NCBI GenBank assembly: GCA_018712885.1
Contig: DVGE01000055.1
Location: 1-13,254 of the forward strand
Length of the DNA stretch: 13,254 bases
Direction of reading: 5' to 3'
From: Candidatus Pullichristensenella stercoripullorum
Lineage (GTDB): Bacteria; Bacillota; Clostridia; Christensenellales; Aristaeellaceae
Shown: positions 6,437 to 13,254 of the stretch, one piece after another
How the letters are laid out: every line of letters begins with the position of its first letter
Position numbering within the stretch: position 1 is the first letter of the stretch
The notes under the pieces: model-generated
What the model was told of the DNA's origin: nothing
The model's input: only the letters and a program-made list of their open reading frames with translations
Database searches by the model: none
Translations under genes and position numbers: made by a program

Positions 6437-7293
6437 AGATCGACTGGAAGCGCGATCTGCGCAGGCTGTTGCTGGTCGTCGTCGCCTCGGCGATCATCGC
6501 CGTCAATTTGAAGATGTTCGTGCGCCCGGCGGAGATGTACCCCGGCGGCATGAACGGCCTGTCCATGCTGATGCAGACCATCTTTTCCACCTATCTGGGC
6601 CTGCAGGTGCCCTTCACGGCGTTCAACATCATCTTCAATTCCATCCCGGTCTACATCGGGCTGCGCTTTCTGGGGCGCAAGTTCACGATCCTCTCGATCA
6701 TCACCATCATCCTCTCCTCGGTGCTGACCGACCTTTTGCCCGACCTGGGCCTGACGCAGGACCCGCTGCTCAACTGCGTGTTCGGCGGCATACTCTACGC
6801 CTTTGGCAGCAGCCTCTGCCTGCGCGCGGACGCCACCACCGGCGGCACGGACTTTATCGCCATGTACATGGCGCAGAAGCACGACCGCGACGCCTTTGGC
6901 ACCATCTTCATCTTCAACGCCATCATGCTGGCCGTGGCCGGGTATCTCTTCGGCTGGGACAAGGCCATGTATTCCATCATCTACCAGTTCACGGTCACGC
7001 AGGCGCTGCATGTGTTCTACAAGAACTACCAGAAACACACGCTGTTCATCATCACCGAAAAGCCCGCCGACGTCTACGAGTGCATCCGCATCAGCACCCA
7101 CCACGGCGCCACGCTCTTCCGCGGCATCGGCCTCTACGAGCAGAAGGAGCGCAACATGGTCTATTCCGTGGTCTCCTCCTCCGAGATGCGCCGCGTGCTC
7201 AGCGAAGTGCGTCATGTGGACGAGCACGCCTTCATCAACATCATCAAGACCGACGTCTTCGCCGGCCGCTTCCACCACCGCCCCACAGACTGA
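6433..7293 (+). CDS. YitT-family membrane protein (DUF161 with DUF2179 C-terminal domain)
   Basis: This is a 286-residue integral membrane protein. About five hydrophobic segments are visible, near residues 11-28, 58-80, 84-101, 113-130 and 155-172. The family motif TTGGTDFIAMYM lies between the fourth and fifth. The soluble C-terminal part, about 205-280, matches DUF2179 (THHGATLFRGIGLY, then VVSSSEMRRVLSEV and HAFINIIKTDVF). YitT proteins are widespread in Firmicutes and often present in many paralogues; their transported substrate or role is not established. The start overlaps the upstream stop as ATGA, with GGGGGAGG upstream. It is the last gene of the operon, ending just before the repeat region. 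Confidence 0.93.
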   Translation: MKIDWKRDLRRLLLVVVASAIIAVNLKMFVRPAEMYPGGMNGLSMLMQTIFSTYLGLQVPFTAFNIIFNSIPVYIGLRFLGRKFTILSIITIILSSVLTDLLPDLGLTQDPLLNCVFGGILYAFGSSLCLRADATTGGTDFIAMYMAQKHDRDAFGTIFIFNAIMLAVAGYLFGWDKAMYSIIYQFTVTQALHVFYKNYQKHTLFIITEKPADVYECIRISTHHGATLFRGIGLYEQKERNMVYSVVSSSEMRRVLSEVRHVDEHAFINIIKTDVFAGRFHHRPTD

Positions 7294-7295
7294 CG

Positions 7296-7490
7296 GCAGT
7301 GCCGTCGGCCAGCGCCTTCGGGCCGGCGGTGCCGGCGGCCAGCGCCTTCGGCTCGAAGTTGACGCAGACCCGCCCCACGAGCAGGGGGCGGGTCTGCTGC
7401 GTTTCGGTCCGGATGGGGCGGTAGAGCGTGCAGACGGCGGACGGCCCACGAGCAGGGGCCGTCCGCCTGCGGCGTTGGGGGACGGGGGAG
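7296..7490 (+). repeat. Inverted partial copy of the 205-bp repeat, downstream of the YitT-type gene
   Basis: This is the reverse complement of much of the tandem units at 7809-8423, with local divergence. It contains hairpin alpha (7364-7397, perfect 13-bp stem) and hairpin beta (7436-7467, perfect 12-bp stem). Both have the loop ACGAGCAG, and they are 38 nt apart. Its left end has a 16-bp direct duplication (7306-7321 and 7336-7351). Being next to the stop codon, the hairpins may also end or stabilise the operon transcript; there is no long T-run after either. Confidence 0.85.
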
Positions 7491-7808
7491 GAACGCGGTT
7501 TCCGCGAAGGGGATATTCCCCGTCCTGGGGCCGCGCGTCCCGGCTCTTTCCTTGCCCGTACCGGACAGGGTTTTCTATCGAACGAGATATTCAAACGCTT
7601 GGGGCGAAGGGCCGTGGGGGAGTGGAGGGACGGGAAAACGCCGCCGCCCCGCCCGCGGGCAAGGGGGCTGCAAGTGTGCGCGGGGCAAAAGCGCTTCAGG
7701 GGAGCGTACCCGGTTTGGATCTGTCGCGGATAAAGGGCGGGGCGGGGAACGGTCTGCCCTTCCGGGCCGTCCGTTTGCGGGCCTTGCCCGCGCCCGCGCA
7801 AGGCAGCC
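7491..7808. other. Sequence between the inverted and tandem repeat copies, no gene recognised
   Basis: I see no convincing start, ribosome binding site or protein family on either strand. Small palindromes occur (CGCGG-TTT-CCGCG at 7494-7506; GGGG-ATATT-CCCC near 7509). A longer pairing is possible between GGGGGCTGC near 7663 and GCAGCCCC near 7803. It may be a remnant or an unrecognised RNA; neither is established. Confidence 0.4.
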
Positions 7809-8013
7809 CCTTTTGAGGAACAGCGACCATTTCCCCGCCTCCCCGTCCCCAAAAAAACGCCGCAGGCGGCAGGCCCCTGCTCGTGGGCCTGCCGCCGTCT
7901 GCTCCCACCGCCGCCTCAACCGGAACGAAACGCAGCAGACCCGCCCCCCGCTCATGGGGCGGGTCTGCGTCGATCTCGAGCCGAAGGCACCGGCCGCCGG
8001 CACTGCCGGCCCT
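7809..8013 (-). repeat. 205-bp repeat unit A
   Basis: This unit starts with CCTTTTGAGGAAC. Hairpin beta (7865-7896) has a perfect 12-bp stem that differs from the other copies by compensating changes. Hairpin alpha (7935-7968) has a variant loop, CCGCTCAT. On the minus strand, beta is followed within about seven bases by a T7 run, so it resembles an intrinsic terminator. It is the most diverged of the three tandem units. Confidence 0.85.
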
Positions 8014-8218
8014 CCTTTTGAGGAACAACGACCATTTCCCCGCGCTCCCCGTCCCCCCAAAAATGCCGTAGGCGGCCGGCCCCTGCTCGTGGGCCGTCCG
8101 CCGTCTGCTCCCACCGCCGCCCCAACCGGAACGAAACGCAGCAGACCCGCCCCCTGCTCGTGGGGCGGGTCTGCGTCAACTTCGAGCCGAAGGCGCTGGC
8201 CGCCGGCACTGCCGGCCC
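8014..8218 (-). repeat. 205-bp repeat unit B
   Basis: This unit has the same architecture as units A and C: beta at 8071-8102 and alpha at 8141-8174, both with loop CTGCTCGT, 38 nt apart. It is very similar to unit C. On the minus strand a T5 run follows beta. Confidence 0.88.
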
Positions 8219-8423
8219 CCTTTTGAGGAACAGCGACCATTTCCCCGCGCTCCCCGTCCCCCAAAAAACGCCGTAGGCGGCCGGCCCCTGCTCGTGGGCC
8301 GTCCGCCGTCTGCTCTCACCGCCGCCCCAACCGGAACGAAACGCAGCAGACCCGCCCCCTGCTCGTGGGGCGGGTCTGCGTCAACTTCGAGCCGAAGGCG
8401 CTGGCTGGCGGCACTGCCGCCCG
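8219..8423 (-). repeat. 205-bp repeat unit C, immediately downstream of dinB
   Basis: Beta lies at 8276-8307 and alpha at 8346-8379, again with loop CTGCTCGT and 38-nt spacing. The dinB stop codon lies only eight bases beyond the unit. In the sense of dinB transcription, alpha comes first, then beta, then a T6 run, so the unit probably provides the dinB 3' end. Confidence 0.88.
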
Positions 8424-8431
8424 CTGCCGGC

Positions 8432-9673
8432 TTACCATGGCGTAGAGGGCTCCTGTTGGCGGTGGACGAAGGCGGGGAGGTCTTCGTGGGGATGTAGATG
8501 GCCAAAGTCGCTTTGCAGCAGCATGGCGCGGCGCACGCAGTCGCGCCCGTAGCGGCGGCGCAGGTCGAGCAGCGTCCGCTCCAGGGCAAAGGCGCGGCCG
8601 CGGCCGCCGTCGCCAAAGAGCGATACCTGCTCGGGCGCGTTCGTTGGGCAGAGCGCGCTCACGCATACGCCGAGGCTGCGCACGGCGCCTGGCCAGTCCC
8701 AGCGCTGGCGAAACAGGGCCATGGCCGCGCGCGCGATCTCGCCGGAAAGGGCGGTGGGAGCGGGCAGCGTCGCCTGCGCGGTGACGGTTTTGAGGCCGCT
8801 GTCGCGGATGGAGACGGTCACCACGCGCCCCATCAGCCCCCGGCGCAAAAGCCGCTCGCCCACGCACTGGCTGAGCACGGCGAAGAGCTCGCGCGCGTCC
8901 GCGTCGCTCACAAGGTCGCGCGCGGGGGTGACGCTGTTGCCGATGGACTTGATCATCGCCTCCGCGCCCAGGGGCGCGACCGTTTCGCACTCCAGCCCGT
9001 TGGCATACGTCCATAGCAGCTCGCCGTGCCTGCCCAGCATGGCGCGCAGCGTTTCCGGACGGCGGGCGGCGATGTCGCCGATGGTGCGTATGTTGCGCTC
9101 GCGCAGCCGCCGCTCGGTGGCCGGCCCCACGTAGAGCAGGTCGCGCGCCGGCAGCGGCCAGACTACGTCGCGGAAGTTCTCCACCGTCACGCAGGTGGTG
9201 GCGTCCGGCTTTTTCAGGTCGCTGCCCAGCTTGGCGAATACCTTGCAAAACGATACCCCCACCGACAGCGTCAGCCCCAGCTCCTCTTTCGCCCGCGCGC
9301 GGATCTCGTCGGCGATCACCCTGCCGTCCGCGCCCACGTCGCTCACGTCCAGCCACGCCTCGTCCAACCCGAAGGGCTCCACGCGGTCGGAAAAATCGGC
9401 GTAGATGTGCCGCATCTTCTCCGCGCAGCGCAGATAGGCGGGAAAATCCGTGCCCACCAGCACCAGCTCCGGACACTTCTCCTTCGCCTGCCAGATCGCC
9501 TCCGCCGTCTTCACCCCCGCGGCCTTGGCCAGCTCGTTCTTGGAAAGTATGATGCCGTGGCGCGCCGCCGGATCGCCGCATACCGCCATGGGCACCTTTT
9601 TCAGCGCCGGGTCTTTCAAACACTCCACGCTCGCATAGAAATTGTTCAGGTCGCTGTGCAGGATCGTCCGCAC
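8432..9673 (-). CDS. dinB: Y-family DNA polymerase (DNA polymerase IV / DinB-like)
   Basis: This 413-residue translesion polymerase copies across damaged template. The palm begins SDLNNFYASVE, with metal ligand D8 and steric-gate Y13. The second acidic motif is GLDEAWLDVS with D104 and E105, where many DinB proteins have SIDEAYLD. LSVGVSFCKVFAKLGSDLKKP and the helix-hairpin-helix stretch RDLLYVGPATERRLRERNI follow, then a little-finger domain. QVSLF at 349-353 is a typical beta-clamp binding motif. The GTG at 9673 was chosen because AAGGGGG lies eight bases upstream and the family starts just before LHSDLN. Upstream ATG codons overlap the -10 box or the LexA site. Two LexA-like operators indicate SOS control. 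It is convergent with the YitT-type gene. Confidence 0.94.
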   Translation of the reverse strand: MRTILHSDLNNFYASVECLKDPALKKVPMAVCGDPAARHGIILSKNELAKAAGVKTAEAIWQAKEKCPELVLVGTDFPAYLRCAEKMRHIYADFSDRVEPFGLDEAWLDVSDVGADGRVIADEIRARAKEELGLTLSVGVSFCKVFAKLGSDLKKPDATTCVTVENFRDVVWPLPARDLLYVGPATERRLRERNIRTIGDIAARRPETLRAMLGRHGELLWTYANGLECETVAPLGAEAMIKSIGNSVTPARDLVSDADARELFAVLSQCVGERLLRRGLMGRVVTVSIRDSGLKTVTAQATLPAPTALSGEIARAAMALFRQRWDWPGAVRSLGVCVSALCPTNAPEQVSLFGDGGRGRAFALERTLLDLRRRYGRDCVRRAMLLQSDFGHLHPHEDLPAFVHRQQEPSTPW

Positions 9674-9690
9674 CCAGATCGCCCCCTTAT

Positions 9691-9703
9691 CGAACATATG
9701 TTC
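9691..9703 (-). promoter_or_regulatory. LexA operator (SOS box) at the dinB transcription start
   Basis: CGAACATATGTTC is a perfect palindromic match to the Gram-positive LexA box CGAAC-N4-GTTC. It lies just downstream of the predicted transcription start, where bound LexA would block initiation or early elongation. Confidence 0.9.
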
Positions 9704-9710
9704 TAATACC

Positions 9711-9738
9711 ATTATAGCACATCTGTTCGAAAAAGCAA
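9711..9738 (-). promoter_or_regulatory. dinB promoter
   Basis: On the minus strand TTGCTT (9738-9733) and a perfect TATAAT (9716-9711) are 16 bases apart. Initiation is expected near 9704, giving a leader of about 30 nt before the GTG start. Confidence 0.8.
9717..9729 (-). promoter_or_regulatory. Second, imperfect LexA-like site in the dinB promoter spacer
   Basis: CGAACAGATGTGC on the minus strand differs from the CGAAC-N4-GTTC pattern by one base in the right half. It fills the space between the -35 and -10 boxes. The centre-to-centre distance to the first box is 26 bases. Confidence 0.6.
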
Positions 9739-9860
9739 GCGAACGGCAGGTGAAAAAATTTTGGCAAAACTTGGCATGGCAAAAGCGGAAAAAAGCGGGA
9801 ACCGCCGCCTGAGCGCCTGCGTCTAAAAAGCAAACCGATTCCGAAACGGAGGGGAACTCT

Positions 9861-12800
9861 ATGAAACGGAAAACACTCGCGCGCGCCCTGGCGATGGCGC
9901 TGTGCCTGATGCTCTGCGTTCCGGCCATGGCCACTTCATGGGACTGGACCGCGGGCAGCCAGACGGCGGCTTCCGACGCGCCCGCGTCCGCGCAGTACGC
10001 GGGCGACGAAGCCCTCACGGGGGCGTCGGGCGGCATCGGCGCCTATGTGGACGGTCAGGGCGGCCTGTACCTGACCGGCTATGAGGGCACCATGACGCTG
10101 CAATACGCCGCGCAGATCGTCCACGTGGACGAGGAGGAAGTCCTCTACCTGGCCGGCGAGGAAATGCAGGATCTCGGCGGCACGCTGATGCGGCTGGATC
10201 TTGCCGACCTGAGCGAGGCGGCGCTGGCCGACAATGTGCTGCTTGCCTGCGCGGTCACGGGCGACGCGGTCTACTACGTCTCCGCGCTCGACCCCACGGC
10301 GCTGATGCGCCTGGAGATCGACGCGAGCGGCGACGCGCAGGCCACCGCCACGCGAGTGGCCGAAGCCACGGGCAACATCGCCAGCCTGCACGCGCTGCCC
10401 GAGGGCCTGGTCGCCGCGCTCGGGGAAGGGCAGGGCGCGCTTTTGTACAACCACCGCGCCGGCGCCTTTGCCGAGTACACCGGCGATGTGCCCGCGGCGG
10501 CGGCCTATACCGACGACGCCTACCTGCGCCTCAGCGCCGAGGGCCTTTTGACCGCGCAGGCGCTCGACACCGGCGAGGTCGAGTTCGTCGATTTTGGCGT
10601 GCAGGACTTTGCCGCTCTGGGCGGCAGGCTCTATTACATCACCTCCACCGTCGGCCAGAACCGCCTGAAGGTGTTCGACCCCGAGGCCATGTCCTGGCGC
10701 ATGCTCGCCTCGCTGAGCGCGGGCGCGACCCAGCTCGCCGCCAGCGCCGAGGGCCTCTTCCTGCTCGACGGCAGCACGGGCGAGGTCTACCGCGTCGATC
10801 TGGAAACGGGCGAACTGACCGCCTTCAACGGCTGCGACCTTGCCGAGCTCGCCGAGGACGGCTACGCGCTCGACGGCCTGCGGCTGGAAGCCATGAGCGG
10901 CCTTGTGAACCTCTACGCCGTGTTCGCGCCCGAAGACCTGGAGGGCGACGGCGCGACGGGTGCTGTGCCCACCTTCAACTTCGGCGAGGAAGCCTCCGCC
11001 GCGCAAGCGGAGGAGCCCGCGCGCGCCGTCATCCGCCTGGCCGCCTCCTGGGAGGTCGAGGGCGAGGAGACCAGCGCCGACGTGCTCAAACCGCAGGAGG
11101 AATACGGCACGCTCTCGCGCGGCAGCCGCGGCGAGGCCGTGCGCGCCCTGCAGCAGCGCCTCATCGACCTGGGCTACCTCAACGACGACGCCGACGGCAT
11201 TTTCGGCCCCAACACGCAGTACGCCGTGCGCCTCTTCCAGAGCGATCTGGCGGACAGGGGCTTCAGCGTCAACGGCGTGGCCTCGCCGGAGATGCAGGAT
11301 GTGCTCTTCAGCGACGACGCGCCCGCCTACGATCCCTACAAGGCGCTTTCTCGCGGCAACACCGGCCTGCGCGTCACCATTTTGCAGGATCGCCTGCGCG
11401 CGCTCGGCTACCTGGCCGACGGCGCGGACGGCATCTACGGCGAGCGCACCGAGGAAGCCGTGGCCATCTTCCAGGAGGAGAACGGCCTTTCCGGCAGCGG
11501 CTCCGCCACCCGCGAGACGCTGCAGAGGCTCTACGCCTCGAACGCCCGCTACTGCACCAGCTACATCTACATGGAAAAGGGCGACACCGGCGGCCGCGTG
11601 CGCGAGCTCAACGAGCGGCTCAAAGCGCTGTACTACCTGGAGGGGACGCCCGGCAGCAGCTACAACAACGCCACCGTCGCCGCCGTCAAGCGCCTGCAGG
11701 CCGAACTGGGCCTGCGGCAGACGGGCACGGCCACCGCGTCCCTGCAAGAGCGGCTCTTCTCCGCCGGCGTGCCGGAATACAGCGGCTATATCACCCTGCA
11801 GCGCGGCGATTCCAACAGCCGCGTGGCCAACCTGCAGCGCCGCCTGCGCGACCTCAACTACTACGACGCCAACATCACCGGCAACTTCGGCTCCGTCACC
11901 AAGGCGGCCGTGGAGCTGTTCCAGTACACGGCGGGCCTGAACGTCAGCGGCGTGGCCACGGTGGAGACGCAGCAGCTGCTCTTCTCCGACCGCGCGCCCG
12001 TCTACGTCGCGCCCACGCCCACGCCCGTGCCCACCGCTACCCCGACGCCCGCGCCCGGCGAGGTCGGCGTGCCGCAGATCGGCATCTCGCCCGTGGATTC
12101 CATTTCCGGCGGCGTCTATTACCTCGACCCCGCGGCCGGGCGGGTGAACTTCACCTGGAGCGCCGACGGCGACGTGGCCGCCTACTACGTGCGCGTGGCC
12201 GACAGCGCCGGCAACACCATCGTTTCCCAGCAGGTGACCAACACCAACGGCAACCTCTCGCTCTCCTCAATGGAGGAAGGCACGCTCTACACCATCTCCG
12301 TGGGCGCCATCCCCGTCAACGGCGCGGTGGACAACGCGCGCTGGGCGCACCTGCAGTTCGCCCTCAAAGGCACGCCCACCCCGACCCCGACCGTCGCCCC
12401 GACCCCGACGCCCGCACCCACCGCCACGCCCACCCCGGCGCCCGGCGAGGTCGGCATCCCCAGCGTGTCCATCACGCCGGTGGAGAGCGTCAGCGTCGAT
12501 ATGATCCACTACGTCAAGGAAGGCACGCTCACCCTCGGCTGGAGCGCTGGCGGCGACGTGGACTACTATCTGGTACAGGTCTTCGACGGCATGGGCCAGA
12601 CGCTCGTCTCGCAGGAATTCACCGACACCGCCACCACGCTGGGCACGCGCAACATGCGCGAAGGCGAGGTCTACACGCTGCGCGTCACCGCTGTTCCGGT
12701 CCATGGCGATGTGGAGGACGGCAAGTCCACGGACGTGCGCTTCGCCCTCGAACCGGCGCAGCCCACCGAGGCCCCCACCGAGGCCCCGACCTCTACGCCC

Positions 12801-13254
12801 GTACCGACCGAAGCCCCCACCGAAGCGCCGACAGAGCCGCCCATCGGGGAAGTGAGCGCGCCGGTGGTGAGCATCGAGCCCGCGAGCGAGCAGGACGGCG
12901 TGTACTACATCGATTCCGATTTCACCATCTCGTGGTATGCGGACGGGGAAGTGGCGAACTACTTCCTGCGCATCACCGATGGCAACACCAACTATGCCAA
13001 CGGTGAGGTGGACTACACGAGCGTCGATCTGCCGCTTGGGAACCTCGCCGAAGGCGTGACCTACGAAGTGACCGTCACGGCCATCCCGGTCAACGGCACG
13101 GTGGAGGACGGCCAGAGCACGAGCCTGTACTTTGCCAGAGCCGTACAGGAGCCGACGGAAGCGCCCATCGGGGAAGTGAGCGCGCCGGTGGTGAACATCG
13201 AGCCCGCGAGCGAGCAGGACGGCGTGTACTACATCGATTCCGACTTCACCATCT
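9861..13254 (+). CDS. Large secreted peptidoglycan-binding, Fn3-like repeat protein (3' end beyond the window)
   Basis: At least 1131 codons stay open to the window edge. The ATG has GGAGG eight bases upstream. Residues 1-24 form a signal peptide ending in AMA. Residues 25 to about 390 are rich in repeated strand patterns (GRLYYITS, EGLFLLDGSTGEVYRVD), like a beta-propeller. Four PG_binding_1 modules follow at about 415-480, 495-560, 569-634 and 643-708; the first has SRGEAVRALQQRLIDLGYL and DGIFGPNT. Fn3-like repeats start near 733, 862, 996 and 1104, sharing WxxDGxV and AIPVNG motifs. Between them lie linkers rich in Thr-Pro (714-733, 836-862) or Thr-Glu-Ala-Pro (965-996, 1095-1104). It is probably a cell-wall-associated surface protein. 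No catalytic domain is seen in the part present. Confidence 0.9.
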   Translation, partial: MKRKTLARALAMALCLMLCVPAMATSWDWTAGSQTAASDAPASAQYAGDEALTGASGGIGAYVDGQGGLYLTGYEGTMTLQYAAQIVHVDEEEVLYLAGEEMQDLGGTLMRLDLADLSEAALADNVLLACAVTGDAVYYVSALDPTALMRLEIDASGDAQATATRVAEATGNIASLHALPEGLVAALGEGQGALLYNHRAGAFAEYTGDVPAAAAYTDDAYLRLSAEGLLTAQALDTGEVEFVDFGVQDFAALGGRLYYITSTVGQNRLKVFDPEAMSWRMLASLSAGATQLAASAEGLFLLDGSTGEVYRVDLETGELTAFNGCDLAELAEDGYALDGLRLEAMSGLVNLYAVFAPEDLEGDGATGAVPTFNFGEEASAAQAEEPARAVIRLAASWEVEGEETSADVLKPQEEYGTLSRGSRGEAVRALQQRLIDLGYLNDDADGIFGPNTQYAVRLFQSDLADRGFSVNGVASPEMQDVLFSDDAPAYDPYKALSRGNTGLRVTILQDRLRALGYLADGADGIYGERTEEAVAIFQEENGLSGSGSATRETLQRLYASNARYCTSYIYMEKGDTGGRVRELNERLKALYYLEGTPGSSYNNATVAAVKRLQAELGLRQTGTATASLQERLFSAGVPEYSGYITLQRGDSNSRVANLQRRLRDLNYYDANITGNFGSVTKAAVELFQYTAGLNVSGVATVETQQLLFSDRAPVYVAPTPTPVPTATPTPAPGEVGVPQIGISPVDSISGGVYYLDPAAGRVNFTWSADGDVAAYYVRVADSAGNTIVSQQVTNTNGNLSLSSMEEGTLYTISVGAIPVNGAVDNARWAHLQFALKGTPTPTPTVAPTPTPAPTATPTPAPGEVGIPSVSITPVESVSVDMIHYVKEGTLTLGWSAGGDVDYYLVQVFDGMGQTLVSQEFTDTATTLGTRNMREGEVYTLRVTAVPVHGDVEDGKSTDVRFALEPAQPTEAPTEAPTSTPVPTEAPTEAPTEPPIGEVSAPVVSIEPASEQDGVYYIDSDFTISWYADGEVANYFLRITDGNTNYANGEVDYTSVDLPLGNLAEGVTYEVTVTAIPVNGTVEDGQSTSLYFARAVQEPTEAPIGEVSAPVVNIEPASEQDGVYYIDSDFTI
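12840..12930 (+). repeat. 91-bp coding direct repeat, copy 1
   Basis: This begins the third Fn3-like repeat. It matches 13164-13254 at 89 of 91 bases, 324 bp (108 codons) apart. Because copy 2 is cut by the window edge, the true repeat is probably longer. Confidence 0.95.
13164..13254 (+). repeat. 91-bp coding direct repeat, copy 2 (cut by window end)
   Basis: This is the start of the fourth Fn3-like repeat. It has only two differences from copy 1: a Ser-to-Asn codon change and one silent change in an Asp codon. Confidence 0.95.

Noticed and set aside
7428..8264. Several overlapping open frames on both strands within the repeat region
   Set aside because: Their translations simply follow the 205-bp repeats and hairpins, with Arg/Pro/Gly-rich sequence, no credible ribosome binding sites and no domain.
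7809..8423. CRISPR array
   Set aside because: Units are 205 bp, identical for most of their length and lack unique spacers; no cas genes are present.
9740..9752. Third LexA box on the plus strand (CGAAC followed by GGCAGGTG)
   Set aside because: The right half does not match GTTC; only the half-site CGAAC is present.
9753..9860. Promoter for the large surface protein
   Set aside because: TTGGCA occurs at 9761 and 9771 but no convincing -10 box follows at suitable spacing, so no call is made.
9674..10036. N-terminal extension of dinB, or starts at the ATG codons near 9710 and 9698
   Set aside because: The extension runs through the promoter and into the divergent gene. One ATG overlaps the -10 box and the other lies in the LexA box a few bases from the transcription start without a ribosome binding site.
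9936..11747. 603-codon minus-strand frame opposite the surface protein
   Set aside because: The plus strand has a signal peptide and four peptidoglycan-binding modules in frame; the antisense frame shows no family features.

Overview
The window (about two-thirds GC) looks like chromosome from a high-GC member of the Firmicutes, most likely a gut-type Clostridia. The signs are a T-box leader, DnaD-domain and DnaC/DnaI-type replication proteins, a YitT-family membrane protein, a Bacillus-type LexA operator (CGAAC-N4-GTTC), and a surface protein with Pro-Thr linkers. No phage, transposase, CRISPR, tRNA or rRNA was found.

Left part (1-3472, minus strand): a leucine operon. A consensus promoter drives a T-box leader, then leuA (2-isopropylmalate synthase, long 560-residue form), an AEC-family carrier joined to leuA by an ATGA overlap, and a small DUF2442 protein. 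Beyond the last gene lies a run of six palindromes (1-238).

Middle part (3498-7293, plus strand): a divergently transcribed, tightly overlapping four-gene operon. It encodes a DnaD-domain protein with about four helical modules, a zinc-finger AAA+ helicase loader, a ProXp/PrdX-type prolyl-tRNA editing protein and a YitT-family membrane protein. The first two genes probably act together in helicase loading.

Repeat region (7294-8431): no supportable gene. It holds three tandem 205-bp units and an inverted partial copy, separated by about 320 bp of unrelated sequence. Every copy carries two GC-rich hairpins with nearly the same 8-nt loop at a fixed 38-nt spacing, and one stem shows compensatory base changes. 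The element follows both convergent genes (yitT-type and dinB) in the same sense relative to each gene.

Right part (8432-13254): dinB, a Y-family polymerase on the minus strand, has two LexA-box-like sites in its promoter and a GTG start. Divergent from it is a large secreted protein that runs off the right edge: signal peptide, beta-propeller-like region, four peptidoglycan-binding modules, then Fn3-like repeats joined by Pro/Thr/Glu linkers. The last repeats are almost identical at DNA level.
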